Shown here in pieces: positions 24,531 through 38,523 of a DNA stretch of 64,000 bases. The notes beneath the pieces were generated by a model. It worked only from the letters and a program-made list of their open reading frames with translations, had not been told where the DNA came from and ran no database searches. This DNA comes from Sabellastarte sp. h YS-2021 (lineage: Eukaryota > Annelida > Polychaeta > Sabellida > Sabellidae): the NCBI GenBank assembly GCA_964017235.1, contig OZ024929.1:24115464-24179463 (forward strand). The letters run 5' to 3'. Made by a program: the position numbers and the translations under genes. Every line of letters begins with the position of its first letter. The first letter of the stretch is position 1.

Positions 24531-26784
24531 CAACCTTTTACTCCGTAACTAAGTCAAATATGAAGATGTAACGCTGAAATTTTGACAGGACATAAGGAAA
24601 GTGGCACTCTAAACTTTGGAATAGGTTTCAGACTTACATCTCAGTGTCAAGGTCATGTTAGCCTCTCATCAGGTTCCAACGGTCAACTACGGTTAACACC
24701 TTATTTACTCCGTAACTAAGTCAAATATGAAGATGTAACGCTGAAATTTTGACAGGACATAAGGAAAGTGGCACTCTAAACTTTGGAATAGGTTTCAGAC
24801 TTACATCTCAGTGTCAAGGTCATGTTAGCCTCTCATCAGGTTCCAACGGTCAACTACGGTTAACACCTTATTTACTCCGTAACTAAGTCAAATATTAAGA
24901 TGTAACGCTGAAATTTGGACAGGTCGTAAGGAAAGTGGCACTCGCAACTTTAGAATAGGTTTGAAACTTACATCTCAATGTCAAGGTCACATTAGCCTCT
25001 CGTAAGGCTCCAACGGTCAACCTTTTACTCCGTAACTAAGTCAAATATGAAGATGTAACGCTGAAATTTTGACAGGACATAAGGAAAGTGGCACTCTAAA
25101 CTTTGGAATAGGTTTCAGACTTACATCTCAGTGTCAAGGTCATGTTAGCCTCTCATCAGGTTCCAACGGTCAACTACGGTTAACACCTTATTTACTCCGT
25201 AACTAAGTCAAATATGAAGATGTAACGCTGAAATTTGGACAGGTCGTAAGGAAAGTGGCACTCGCAACTTTAGAATAGGTTTCAGAATTACATCTCAATG
25301 TCAAGGTCACATTAGCCTCTCGTAAGGCTCCAACGGTCAACCTTTTACTCCGTAACTAAGTCAAATATGAAGATGTAACGCTGAAATTTTGACAGGACAT
25401 AAGGAAAGTGGCACTCTAAACTTTGGAATAGGTTTCAGACTTACATCTCAGTGTCAAGGTCATGTTAGCCTCTCATCAGGTTCCAACGGTCAACTACGGT
25501 TAACACCTTATTTACTCCGTAACTAAGTCAAATATTAAGATGTAACGCTGAAATTTGGACAGGTCGTAAGGAAAGTGGCACTCGCAACTTTAGAATAGGT
25601 TTCAGAATTACATCTCAATGTCAAGGTCACATTAGCCTCTCGTAAGGCTCCAACGGTCAACCTTTTACTCCGTAACTAAGTCAAATATGAAGATGTAACG
25701 CTGAAATTTTGACAGGACATAAGGAAAGTGGCACTCTAAACTTTGGAATAGGTTTCAGACTTACATCTCAGTGTCAAGGTCATGTTAGCCTCTCATCAGG
25801 TTCCAACGGTCAACTACGGTTAACACCTTATTTACTCCGTAACTAAGTCAAATATTAAGATGTAACGCTGAAATTTGGACAGGTCGTAAGGAAAGTGGCA
25901 CTCGCAACTTTAGAATAGGTTTGAAACTTACATCTCAATGTCAAGGTCACATTAGCCTCTCGTAAGGCTCCAACGGTCAACCTTTTACTCCGTGACTAAG
26001 TCAAATATGAAGATGTAACGCTGAAATTTTGACAGGACATAAGGAAAGTGGCACTCTAAACTTTGGAATAGGTTTCAGACTTACATCTCAGTGTCAAGGT
26101 CATGTTAGCCTCTCATCAGGTTCCAACGATCAACTACGGTTAACACCTTTTTTACTAAGTAACTAAGTCAAATATTAAGATGTAACGCTGAAATTTGGAC
26201 AGGTCGTAAGGAAAGTGGCCCTTGCAACTTTAGAATAGGTTTGAAACTTACATCTCAATGTCAAGGTCACATTAGCCTCTCGTAAGGCTCCAACGGTCAA
26301 CCTTTTACTCTGTAACTAAGTCAAATATGAAGATGTAACGCTGAAATTTTGACAGGACATAAGGAAAGTGGCACTCTAAACTTTGGAATAGGTTTCAGAC
26401 TTACATCTCAGTGTCAAGGTCATGTTAGCCTCTCATCAGGTTCCAACGGTCAACTACGGTTAACACCTTATTTACTCCGTAACTAAGTCAAATATTAAGA
26501 TGTAACGCTGAAATTTGGACAGGTCGTAAGGAAAGTGGCACTCGCAACTTTAGAATAGGTTTCAGAATTACATCTCAATGTCAAGGTCACATTAGCCTCT
26601 CGTAAGGCTCCAACGGTCAACTACGGTTAACACCTTATTTACTAAGTAACTAAGTCAAATATTAAGATGTAACGCTGAAATTTGGACAGGTCGTAAGGAA
26701 AGTGGCCCTTGCAACTTTAGAATAGGTTTGAAACTTACATCTCAATGTCAAGGTCACATTAGCCTCTCGTAAGGCTCCAACGGT
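24531..26784 (+). repeat. HOR D, copy 1 (2,254 bp, 14 monomers)
   Basis: 14-mer (8 long, 6 short): S-B, L-B, L-A, S-B, C, S-B, C', S-B, L-A, S-B (ccgtgac, gat), T6 A, S-B (ctctg), C', L-A (actaag). The similarity to copy 2 extends upstream to about 24197, so the start of the unit is a convention. Confidence 0.84.
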
Positions 26785-28551
26785 CAACCTTTTACTCCGT
26801 AACTAAGTCAAATATGAAGATGTAACGCTGAAATTTTGACAGGACATAAGGAAAGTGGCACTCTAAACTTTGGAATAGGTTTCAGACTTACATCTCAGTG
26901 TCAAGGTCATGTTAGCCTCTCATCAGGTTCCAACGGTCAACTACGGTTAACACCTTATTTACTCCGTAACTAAGTCAAATATGAAGATGTAACGCTGAAA
27001 TTTTGACAGGACATAAGGAAAGTGGCACTCTAAACTTTGGAATAGGTTTCAGACTTACATCTCAGTGTCAAGGTCATGTTAGCCTCTCATCAGGTTCCAA
27101 CGGTCAACTACGGTTAACACCTTATTTACTCCGTAACTAAGTCAAATATTAAGATGTAACGCTGAAATTTGGACAGGTCGTAAGGAAAGTGGCACTCGCA
27201 ACTTTAGAATAGGTTTGAAACTTACATCTCAATGTCAAGGTCACATTAGCCTCTCGTAAGGCTCCAACGGTCAACCTTTTACTCCGTAACTAAGTCAAAT
27301 ATGAAGATGTAACGCTGAAATTTTGACAGGACATAAGGAAAGTGGCACTCTAAACTTTGGAATAGGTTTCAGACTTACATCTCAGTGTCAAGGTCATGTT
27401 AGCCTCTCATCAGGTTCCAACGGTCAACTACGGTTAACACCTTATTTACTCCGTAACTAAGTCAAATATGAAGATGTAACGCTGAAATTTGGACAGGTCG
27501 TAAGGAAAGTGGCACTCGCAACTTTAGAATAGGTTTCAGAATTACATCTCAATGTCAAGGTCACATTAGCCTCTCGTAAGGCTCCAACGGTCAACCTTTT
27601 ACTCCGTAACTAAGTCAAATATGAAGATGTAACGCTGAAATTTTGACAGGACATAAGGAAAGTGGCACTCTAAACTTTGGAATAGGTTTCAGACTTACAT
27701 CTCAGTGTCAAGGTCATGTTAGCCTCTCATCAGGTTCCAACGGTCAACTACGGTTAACACCTTATTTACTCCGTAACTAAGTCAAATATTAAGATGTAAC
27801 GCTGAAATTTGGACAGGTCGTAAGGAAAGTGGCACTCGCAACTTTAGAATAGGTTTCAGAATTACATCTCAATGTCAAGGTCACATTAGCCTCTCGTAAG
27901 GCTCCAACGGTCAACCTTTTACTCCGTAACTAAGTCAAATATGAAGATGTAACGCTGAAATTTTGACAGGACATAAGGAAAGTGGCACTCTAAACTTTGG
28001 AATAGGTTTCAGACTTACATCTCAGTGTCAAGGTCATGTTAGCCTCTCATCAGGTTCCAACGGTCAACTACGGTTAACACCTTATTTACTCCGTAACTAA
28101 GTCAAATATTAAGATGTAACGCTGAAATTTGGACAGGTCGTAAGGAAAGTGGCACTCGCAACTTTAGAATAGGTTTGAAACTTACATCTCAATGTCAAGG
28201 TCACATTAGCCTCTCGTAAGGCTCCAACGGTCAACCTTTTACTCCGTGACTAAGTCAAATATGAAGATGTAACGCTGAAATTTTGACAGGACATAAGGAA
28301 AGTGGCACTCTAAACTTTGGAATAGGTTTCAGACTTACATCTCAGTGTCAAGGTCATGTTAGCCTCTCATCAGGTTCCAACGATCAACTACGGTTAACAC
28401 CTTTTTTACTAAGTAACTAAGTCAAATATTAAGATGTAACGCTGAAATTTGGACAGGTCGTAAGGAAAGTGGCCCTTGCAACTTTAGAATAGGTTTGAAA
28501 CTTACATCTCAATGTCAAGGTCACATTAGCCTCTCGTAAGGCTCCAACGGT
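26785..28551 (+). repeat. HOR D, copy 2 (partial)
   Basis: Eleven monomers in the same order as 24531-26297. The S ctctg monomer at 28552 is also shared, but it is followed by an L-B monomer carrying catctgagtg instead of C', starting the next HOR. The right part also matches 29192-30958 with one base difference (C/G at the ctcgcaac site), so D and E are related units. Confidence 0.82.
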
Positions 28552-30958
28552 CAACCTTTTACTCTGTAACTAAGTCAAATATGAAGATGTAACGCTGAAA
28601 TTTTGACAGGACATAAGGAAAGTGGCACTCTAAACTTTGGAATAGGTTTCAGACTTACATCTCAGTGTCAAGGTCATGTTAGCCTCTCATCAGGTTCCAA
28701 CGGTCAACTACGGTTAACACCTTATTTACTCCGTAACTAAGTCAAATATGAAGATGTAACGCTGAAATTTTGACAGGACATAAGGAAAGTGGCACTCTAA
28801 ACTTTGGAATAGGTTTCAGACTTACATCTGAGTGTCAAGGTCATGTTAGCCTCTCATCAGGTTCCAACGGTCAACTACGGTTAACACCTTATTTACTCCG
28901 TAACTAAGTCAAATATTAAGATGTAACGCTGAAATTTGGACAGGTCGTAAGGAAAGTGGCACTCGCAACTTTAGAATAGGTTTGAAACTTACATCTCAAT
29001 GTCAAGGTCACATTAGCCTCTCGTAAGGCTCCAACGGTCAACCTTTTACTCCGTAACTAAGTCAAATATGAAGATGTAATGCTGAAATTTTGACAGGACA
29101 TAAGGAAAGTGGCACTCTAAACTTTGGAATAGGTTTCAGACTTACATCTCAGTGTCAAGGTCATGTTAGCCTCTCATCAGGTTCCAACGGTCAACTACGG
29201 TTAACACCTTATTTACTCCGTAACTAAGTCAAATATGAAGATGTAACGCTGAAATTTGGACAGGTCGTAAGGAAAGTGGCACTCGCAACTTTAGAATAGG
29301 TTTCAGAATTACATCTCAATGTCAAGGTCACATTAGCCTCTCGTAAGGCTCCAACGGTCAACCTTTTACTCCGTAACTAAGTCAAATATGAAGATGTAAC
29401 GCTGAAATTTTGACAGGACATAAGGAAAGTGGCACTCTAAACTTTGGAATAGGTTTCAGACTTACATCTCAGTGTCAAGGTCATGTTAGCCTCTCATCAG
29501 GTTCCAACGGTCAACTACGGTTAACACCTTATTTACTCCGTAACTAAGTCAAATATTAAGATGTAACGCTGAAATTTGGACAGGTCGTAAGGAAAGTGGC
29601 ACTCGCAACTTTAGAATAGGTTTGAAACTTACATCTCAATGTCAAGGTCACATTAGCCTCTCGTAAGGCTCCAACGGTCAACCTTTTACTCCGTAACTAA
29701 GTCAAATATGAAGATGTAACGCTGAAATTTTGACAGGACATAAGGAAAGTGGCACTCTAAACTTTGGAATAGGTTTCAGACTTACATCTCAGTGTCAAGG
29801 TCATGTTAGCCTCTCATCAGGTTCCAACGGTCAACTACGGTTAACACCTTATTTACTCCGTAACTAAGTCAAATATGAAGATGTAACGCTGAAATTTGGA
29901 CAGGTCGTAAGGAAAGTGGCACTCGCAACTTTAGAATAGGTTTCAGAATTACATCTCAATGTCAAGGTCACATTAGCCTCTCGTAAGGCTCCAACGGTCA
30001 ACCTTTTACTCCGTAACTAAGTCAAATATGAAGATGTAACGCTGAAATTTTGACAGGACATAAGGAAAGTGGCACTCTAAACTTTGGAATAGGTTTCAGA
30101 CTTACATCTCAGTGTCAAGGTCATGTTAGCCTCTCATCAGGTTCCAACGGTCAACTACGGTTAACACCTTATTTACTCCGTAACTAAGTCAAATATTAAG
30201 ATGTAACGCTGAAATTTGGACAGGTCGTAAGGAAAGTGGCACTCGCAACTTTAGAATAGGTTTCAGAATTACATCTCAATGTCAAGGTCACATTAGCCTC
30301 TCGTAAGGCTCCAACGGTCAACCTTTTACTCCGTAACTAAGTCAAATATGAAGATGTAACGCTGAAATTTTGACAGGACATAAGGAAAGTGGCACTCTAA
30401 ACTTTGGAATAGGTTTCAGACTTACATCTCAGTGTCAAGGTCATGTTAGCCTCTCATCAGGTTCCAACGGTCAACTACGGTTAACACCTTATTTACTCCG
30501 TAACTAAGTCAAATATTAAGATGTAACGCTGAAATTTGGACAGGTCGTAAGGAAAGTGGCACTCACAACTTTAGAATAGGTTTGAAACTTACATCTCAAT
30601 GTCAAGGTCACATTAGCCTCTCGTAAGGCTCCAACGGTCAACCTTTTACTCCGTGACTAAGTCAAATATGAAGATGTAACGCTGAAATTTTGACAGGACA
30701 TAAGGAAAGTGGCACTCTAAACTTTGGAATAGGTTTCAGACTTACATCTCAGTGTCAAGGTCATGTTAGCCTCTCATCAGGTTCCAACGATCAACTACGG
30801 TTAACACCTTTTTTACTAAGTAACTAAGTCAAATATTAAGATGTAACGCTGAAATTTGGACAGGTCGTAAGGAAAGTGGCCCTTGCAACTTTAGAATAGG
30901 TTTGAAACTTACATCTCAATGTCAAGGTCACATTAGCCTCTCGTAAGGCTCCAACGGT
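28552..30958 (+). repeat. HOR E, copy 1 (2,407 bp, 15 monomers)
   Basis: 15-mer (8 long, 7 short) with three private variants: catctgagtg in the L-B monomer at 28705, gtaatgctg (T at 29080) in the S monomer at 29039, and ctcacaac (A at 30565) in the L-A monomer at 30472. All three recur 2,407 bp later. Confidence 0.88.
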
Positions 30959-33365
30959 CAACCTTTTACTCTGTAACTAAGTCAAATATGAAGATGTAAC
31001 GCTGAAATTTTGACAGGACATAAGGAAAGTGGCACTCTAAACTTTGGAATAGGTTTCAGACTTACATCTCAGTGTCAAGGTCATGTTAGCCTCTCATCAG
31101 GTTCCAACGGTCAACTACGGTTAACACCTTATTTACTCCGTAACTAAGTCAAATATGAAGATGTAACGCTGAAATTTTGACAGGACATAAGGAAAGTGGC
31201 ACTCTAAACTTTGGAATAGGTTTCAGACTTACATCTGAGTGTCAAGGTCATGTTAGCCTCTCATCAGGTTCCAACGGTCAACTACGGTTAACACCTTATT
31301 TACTCCGTAACTAAGTCAAATATTAAGATGTAACGCTGAAATTTGGACAGGTCGTAAGGAAAGTGGCACTCGCAACTTTAGAATAGGTTTGAAACTTACA
31401 TCTCAATGTCAAGGTCACATTAGCCTCTCGTAAGGCTCCAACGGTCAACCTTTTACTCCGTAACTAAGTCAAATATGAAGATGTAATGCTGAAATTTTGA
31501 CAGGACATAAGGAAAGTGGCACTCTAAACTTTGGAATAGGTTTCAGACTTACATCTCAGTGTCAAGGTCATGTTAGCCTCTCATCAGGTTCCAACGGTCA
31601 ACTACGGTTAACACCTTATTTACTCCGTAACTAAGTCAAATATGAAGATGTAACGCTGAAATTTGGACAGGTCGTAAGGAAAGTGGCACTCGCAACTTTA
31701 GAATAGGTTTCAGAATTACATCTCAATGTCAAGGTCACATTAGCCTCTCGTAAGGCTCCAACGGTCAACCTTTTACTCCGTAACTAAGTCAAATATGAAG
31801 ATGTAACGCTGAAATTTTGACAGGACATAAGGAAAGTGGCACTCTAAACTTTGGAATAGGTTTCAGACTTACATCTCAGTGTCAAGGTCATGTTAGCCTC
31901 TCATCAGGTTCCAACGGTCAACTACGGTTAACACCTTATTTACTCCGTAACTAAGTCAAATATTAAGATGTAACGCTGAAATTTGGACAGGTCGTAAGGA
32001 AAGTGGCACTCGCAACTTTAGAATAGGTTTGAAACTTACATCTCAATGTCAAGGTCACATTAGCCTCTCGTAAGGCTCCAACGGTCAACCTTTTACTCCG
32101 TAACTAAGTCAAATATGAAGATGTAACGCTGAAATTTTGACAGGACATAAGGAAAGTGGCACTCTAAACTTTGGAATAGGTTTCAGACTTACATCTCAGT
32201 GTCAAGGTCATGTTAGCCTCTCATCAGGTTCCAACGGTCAACTACGGTTAACACCTTATTTACTCCGTAACTAAGTCAAATATGAAGATGTAACGCTGAA
32301 ATTTGGACAGGTCGTAAGGAAAGTGGCACTCGCAACTTTAGAATAGGTTTCAGAATTACATCTCAATGTCAAGGTCACATTAGCCTCTCGTAAGGCTCCA
32401 ACGGTCAACCTTTTACTCCGTAACTAAGTCAAATATGAAGATGTAACGCTGAAATTTTGACAGGACATAAGGAAAGTGGCACTCTAAACTTTGGAATAGG
32501 TTTCAGACTTACATCTCAGTGTCAAGGTCATGTTAGCCTCTCATCAGGTTCCAACGGTCAACTACGGTTAACACCTTATTTACTCCGTAACTAAGTCAAA
32601 TATTAAGATGTAACGCTGAAATTTGGACAGGTCGTAAGGAAAGTGGCACTCGCAACTTTAGAATAGGTTTCAGAATTACATCTCAATGTCAAGGTCACAT
32701 TAGCCTCTCGTAAGGCTCCAACGGTCAACCTTTTACTCCGTAACTAAGTCAAATATGAAGATGTAACGCTGAAATTTTGACAGGACATAAGGAAAGTGGC
32801 ACTCTAAACTTTGGAATAGGTTTCAGACTTACATCTCAGTGTCAAGGTCATGTTAGCCTCTCATCAGGTTCCAACGGTCAACTACGGTTAACACCTTATT
32901 TACTCCGTAACTAAGTCAAATATTAAGATGTAACGCTGAAATTTGGACAGGTCGTAAGGAAAGTGGCACTCACAACTTTAGAATAGGTTTGAAACTTACA
33001 TCTCAATGTCAAGGTCACATTAGCCTCTCGTAAGGCTCCAACGGTCAACCTTTTACTCCGTGACTAAGTCAAATATGAAGATGTAACGCTGAAATTTTGA
33101 CAGGACATAAGGAAAGTGGCACTCTAAACTTTGGAATAGGTTTCAGACTTACATCTCAGTGTCAAGGTCATGTTAGCCTCTCATCAGGTTCCAACGATCA
33201 ACTACGGTTAACACCTTTTTTACTAAGTAACTAAGTCAAATATTAAGATGTAACGCTGAAATTTGGACAGGTCGTAAGGAAAGTGGCCCTTGCAACTTTA
33301 GAATAGGTTTGAAACTTACATCTCAATGTCAAGGTCACATTAGCCTCTCGTAAGGCTCCAACGGT
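30959..33365 (+). repeat. HOR E, copy 2 (2,407 bp, 15 monomers)
   Basis: Carries the same three private variants (catctgagtg at about 31236, T at 31487, A at 32972). No difference from copy 1 was seen, which suggests a very recent duplication, or possibly an assembly duplication. Confidence 0.88.
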
Positions 33366-34325
33366 CAACCTTTTACTCTGTAACTAAGTCAAATATGAAG
33401 ATGTAACGCTGAAATTTTGACAGGACATAAGGAAAGTGGCACTCTAAACTTTGGAATAGGTTTCAGACTTACATCTCAGTGTCAAGGTCATGTTAGCCTC
33501 TCATCAGGTTCCAACGGTCAACTACGGTTAACACCTTATTTACTCCGTAACTAAGTCAAATATGAAGATGTAACGCTGAAATTTTGACAGGACATAAGGA
33601 AAGTGGCACTCTAAACTTTGGAATAGGTTTCAGACTTACATCTCAGTGTCAAGGTCATGTTAGCCTCTCATCAGGTTCCAACGGTCAACTACGGTTAACA
33701 CCTTATTTACTCCGTAACTAAGTCAAATATTAAGATGTAACGCTGAAATTTGGACAGGTCGTAAGGAAAGTGGCACTCGCAACTTTAGAATAGGTTTGAA
33801 ACTTACATCTCAATGTCAAGGTCACATTAGCCTCTCGTAAGGCTCCAACGGTCAACCTTTTACTCCGTAACTAAGTCAAATATGAAGATGTAACGCTGAA
33901 ATTTTGACAGGACATAAGGAAAGTGGCACTCTAAACTTTGGAATAGGTTTCAGACTTACATCTCAGTGTCAAGGTCATGTTAGCCTCTCATCAGGTTCCA
34001 ACGGTCAACTACGGTTAACACCTTATTTACTCCGTAACTAAGTCAAATATGAAGATGTAACGCTGAAATTTGGACAGGTCGTAAGGAAAGTGGCACTCGC
34101 AACTTTAGAATAGGTTTCAGAATTACATCTCAATGTCAAGGTCACATTAGCCTCTCGTAAGGCTCCAACGGTCAACCTTTTACTCCGTAACTAAGTCAAA
34201 TATGAAGATGTAACGCTGAAATTTTGACAGGACATAAGGAAAGTGGCACTCTAAACTTTGGAATAGGTTTCAGACTTACATCTCAGTGTCAAGGTCATGT
34301 TAGCCTCTCATCAGGTTCCAACGGT
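33366..34325 (+). repeat. HOR E, third partial copy without the private variants
   Basis: S-B (ctctg), L-B, L-A, S-B, C, S-B in the order of 28552-29511, but with the ancestral catctcagtg and gtaacgctg. It therefore represents the E unit before, or beside, the mutations shared by copies 1 and 2. Confidence 0.8.
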
Positions 34326-36425
34326 CAACTACGGTTAACACCTTATTTACTCCTTAACTAAGTCAAATATTAAGATGTAACGCTGAAATTTGGACAGGTC
34401 GTAAGGAAAGTGGCACTCGCAACTTTAGAATAGGTTTGAAACTTACATCTCAATGTCAAGGTCACATTAGCCTCTCGTAAGGCTCCAACGGTCAACTACG
34501 GTTAACACCTTATTACTAAGTAACTAAGTCAAATATTAAGATGTAACGCTGAAATTTGGACAGGTCGTAAGGAAAGTGGCCCTTGCAACTTTAGAATAGG
34601 TTTGAAACTTACATCTCAATGTCAAGGTCACATTAGCCTCTCGTAAGGCTCCAACGGTCAACCTTTTACTCCGTAACTAAGTCAAATATGAAGATGTAAC
34701 GCTGAAATTTTGACAGGACATAAGGAAAGTGGCACTCTAAACTTTGGAATAGGTTTCAGACTTACATCTCAGTGTCAAGGTCATGTTAGCCTCTCATCAG
34801 GTTCCAACGGTCAACTACGGTTAACACCTTATTTACTCCGTAACTAAGTCAAATATGAAGATGTAACGCTGAAATTTTGACAGGACATAAGGAAAGTGGC
34901 ACTCTAAACTTTGGAATAGGTTTCAGACTTACATCTCAGTGTCAAGGTCATGTTAGCCTCTCATCAGGTTCCAACGGTCAACTACGGTTAACACCTTATT
35001 TACTCCGTAACTAAGTCAAATATTAAGATGTAACGCTGAAATTTGGACAGGTCGTAAGGAAAGTGGCACTCGCAACTTTAGAATAGGTTTGAAACTTACA
35101 TCTCAATGTCAAGGTCACATTAGCCTCTCGTAAGGCTCCAACGGTCAACCTTTTACTCCGTAACTAAGTCAAATATGAAGATGTAACGCTGAAATTTTGA
35201 CAGGACATAAGGAAAGTGGCACTCTAAACTTTGGAATAGGTTTCAGACTTACATCTCAGTGTCAAGGTCATGTTAGCCTCTCATCAGATTCCAACGGTCA
35301 ACTACGGTTAACACCTTATTTACTCCGTAACTAAGTCAAATATGAAGATGTAACGCTGAAATTTGGACAGGTCGTAAGGAAAGTGGCACTCGCAACTTTA
35401 GAATAGGTTTCAGAATTACATCTCAATGTCAAGGTCACATTAGCCTCTCGTAAGGCTCCAACGGTCAACCTTTTACTCCGTAACTAAGTCAAATATGAAG
35501 ATGTAACGCTGAAATTTTGACAGGACATAAGGAAAGTGGCACTCTAAACTTTGGAATAGGTTTCAGACTTACATCTCAGTGTCAAGGTCATGTTAGCCTC
35601 TCATCAGGTTCCAACGGTCAACTACGGTTAACACCTTATTTACTCCGTAACTAAGTCAAATATTAAGATGTAACGCTGAAATTTGGACAGGTCGTAAGGA
35701 AAGTGGCACTCGCAACTTTAGAATAGGTTTGAAACTTACATCTCAATGTCAAGGTCACATTAGCCTCTCGTAAGGCTCCAACGGTCAACCTTTTACTCCG
35801 TGACTAAGTCAAATATGAAGATGTAACGCTGAAATTTTGACAGGACATAAGGAAAGTGGCACTCTAAACTTTGGAATAGGTTTCAGACTTACATCTCAGT
35901 GTCAAGGTCATGTTAGCCTCTCATCAGGTTCCAACGATCAACTACGGTTAACACCTTTTTTACTAAGTAACTAAGTCAAATATTAAGATGTAACGCTGAA
36001 ATTTGGACAGGTCGTAAGGAAAGTGGCCCTTGCAACTTTAGAATAGGTTTGAAACTTACATCTCAATGTCAAGGTCACATTAGCCTCTCGTAAGGCTCCA
36101 ACGGTCAACCTTTTACTCTGTAACTAAGTCAAATATGAAGATGTAACGCTGAAATTTTGACAGGACATAAGGAAAGTGGCACTCTAAACTTTGGAATAGG
36201 TTTCAGACTTACATCTCAGTGTCAAGGTCATGTTAGCCTCTCATCAGGTTCCAACGGTCAACTACGGTTAACACCTTATTTACTCCGTAACTAAGTCAAA
36301 TATGAAGATGTAACGCTGAAATTTTGACAGGACATAAGGAAAGTGGCACTCTAAACTTTGGAATAGGTTTCAGACTTACATCTCAGTGTCAAGGTCATGT
36401 TAGCCTCTCATCAGGTTCCAACGGT
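34006..36425 (+). repeat. HOR F, copy 1 (2,420 bp, 15 monomers)
   Basis: 15-mer with two private variants: ctccttaac in the L-A monomer at 34326 and a one-base deletion (ttattactaag) that makes the monomer at 34493 only 166 bp. Both recur at 36746 and 36913. A single-copy catcagattcc change is seen near 35288. Confidence 0.85.
34493..34658 (+). repeat. 166-bp monomer with single-base head deletion
   Basis: L-A (actaag/cccttgc) monomer whose head reads cttattactaag, one T shorter than cttatttactaag. The only other 166-bp monomer is 36913-37078, its copy in the next HOR unit. Confidence 0.92.
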
Positions 36426-37885
36426 CAACTACGGTTAACACCTTATTTACTCCGTAACTAAGTCAAATATGAAGATGTAACGCTGAAATTTGGACAGGTC
36501 GTAAGGAAAGTGGCACTCGCAACTTTAGAATAGGTTTCAGAATTACATCTCAATGTCAAGGTCACATTAGCCTCTCGTAAGGCTCCAACGGTCAACCTTT
36601 TACTCCGTAACTAAGTCAAATATGAAGATGTAACGCTGAAATTTTGACAGGACATAAGGAAAGTGGCACTCTAAACTTTGGAATAGGTTTCAGACTTACA
36701 TCTCAGTGTCAAGGTCATGTTAGCCTCTCATCAGGTTCCAACGGTCAACTACGGTTAACACCTTATTTACTCCTTAACTAAGTCAAATATTAAGATGTAA
36801 CGCTGAAATTTGGACAGGTCGTAAGGAAAGTGGCACTCGCAACTTTAGAATAGGTTTGAAACTTACATCTCAATGTCAAGGTCACATTAGCCTCTCGTAA
36901 GGCTCCAACGGTCAACTACGGTTAACACCTTATTACTAAGTAACTAAGTCAAATATTAAGATGTAACGCTGAAATTTGGACAGGTCGTAAGGAAAGTGGC
37001 CCTTGCAACTTTAGAATAGGTTTGAAACTTACATCTCAATGTCAAGGTCACATTAGCCTCTCGTAAGGCTCCAACGGTCAACCTTTTACTCCGTAACTAA
37101 GTCAAATATGAAGATGTAACGCTGAAATTTTGACAGGACATAAGGAAAGTGGCACTCTAAACTTTGGAATAGGTTTCAGACTTACATCTCAGTGTCAAGG
37201 TCATGTTAGCCTCTCATCAGGTTCCAACGGTCAACTACGGTTAACACCTTATTTACTCCGTAACTAAGTCAAATATGAAGATGTAACGCTGAAATTTTGA
37301 CAGGACATAAGGAAAGTGGCACTCTAAACTTTGGAATAGGTTTCAGACTTACATCTCAGTGTCAAGGTCATGTTAGCCTCTCATCAGGTTCCAACGGTCA
37401 ACTACGGTTAACACCTTATTTACTCCGTAACTAAGTCAAATATGAAGATGTAACGCTGAAATTTTGACAGGACATAAGGAAAGTGGCACTCTAAACTTTG
37501 GAATAGGTTTCAGACTTACATCTCAGTGTCAAGGTCATGTTAGCCTCTCATCAGGTTCCAACGGTCAACTACGGTTAACACCTTATTTACTCCGTAACTA
37601 AGTCAAATATTAAGATGTAACGCTGAAATTTGGACAGGTCGTAAGGAAAGTGGCACTCGCAACTTTAGAATAGGTTTGAAACTTACATCTCAATGTCAAG
37701 GTCACATTAGCCTCTCGTAAGGCTCCAACGGTCAACCTTTTACTCCGTAACTAAGTCAAATATGAAGATGTAACGCTGAAATTTTGACAGGACATAAGGA
37801 AAGTGGCACTCTAAACTTTGGAATAGGTTTCAGACTTACATCTCAGTGTCAAGGTCATGTTAGCCTCTCATCAGGTTCCAACGGT
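36426..37885 (+). repeat. HOR F, copy 2 (partial) and transition
   Basis: Follows copy 1 order (C, S-B, L-A with ccttaac, 166-bp monomer, S-B, L-B) to 37398. An additional L-B monomer (37399-37565) then breaks the register, followed by L-A and S-B leading into the first D-headed monomer. Confidence 0.82.
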
Positions 37886-38036
37886 CAACTACGGTTAACA
37901 CCTAAGTCAAATATTAAGATGTAACGCTGAAATTTGGACAGGTCGTAAGGAAAGTGGCACTCGCAACTTTAGAATAGGTTTCAGAATTACATCTCAATGT
38001 CAAGGTCACATTAGCCTCTCGTAAGGCTCCAACGGT
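37886..38036 (+). repeat. Type D monomer (151 bp, 16-bp head deletion)
   Basis: The head runs directly from ggttaacacc to taagtcaaat, missing the 16 bp ttatttactccgtaac. The body is C' (attaag, gtcgtaagg, cagaattac). The deletion differs from that of S heads, which lose the upstream segment instead. D monomers start at 37886, 42545, 47051, 49943, 55423, 56047, 57158 and 57782 only, each after an S-B monomer. A single origin followed by amplification is likely. Confidence 0.93.
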
Positions 38037-38356
38037 CAACCTTTTACTCCGTAACTAAGTCAAATATGAAGATGTAACGCTGAAATTTTGACAGGACATA
38101 AGGAAAGTGGCACTCTAAACTTTGGAATAGGTTTCAGACTTACATCTCAGTGTCAAGGTCATGTTAGCCTCTCATCAGGTTCCAACGGTCAACTACGGTT
38201 AACACCTTATTTACTCCGTAACTAAGTCAAATATTAAGATGTAACGCTGAAATTTGGACAGGTCGTAAGGAAAGTGGCACTCGCAACTTTAGAATAGGTT
38301 TGAAACTTACATCTCAATGTCAAGGTCACATTAGCCTATCGTAAGGCTCCAACGGT

Positions 38357-38523
38357 CAACTACGGTTAACACCTTATTTACTCCGTAACTAAGTCAAATA
38401 TTAAGATGTAACGCTGAAATTTGGACAGGTCGTAAGGAAAGTGGCAATCGCAACTTTAGAATAGGTTTGAAACTTACATCTCAATGTCAAGGTCACATTA
38501 GCCTCTCGTAAGGCTCCAACGGT
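38357..38523 (+). repeat. L-A variant 'gtggcaatcgc'
   Basis: L-A monomer with gtggcaatcgcaac instead of gtggcactcgcaac. It usually follows an L-A monomer with cctatcgtaagg (instead of cctctcgtaagg), as at 38190. Both variants are absent left of 37.9 kb and frequent from there to about 62 kb, so they arose or arrived in this part of the array. Confidence 0.9.
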
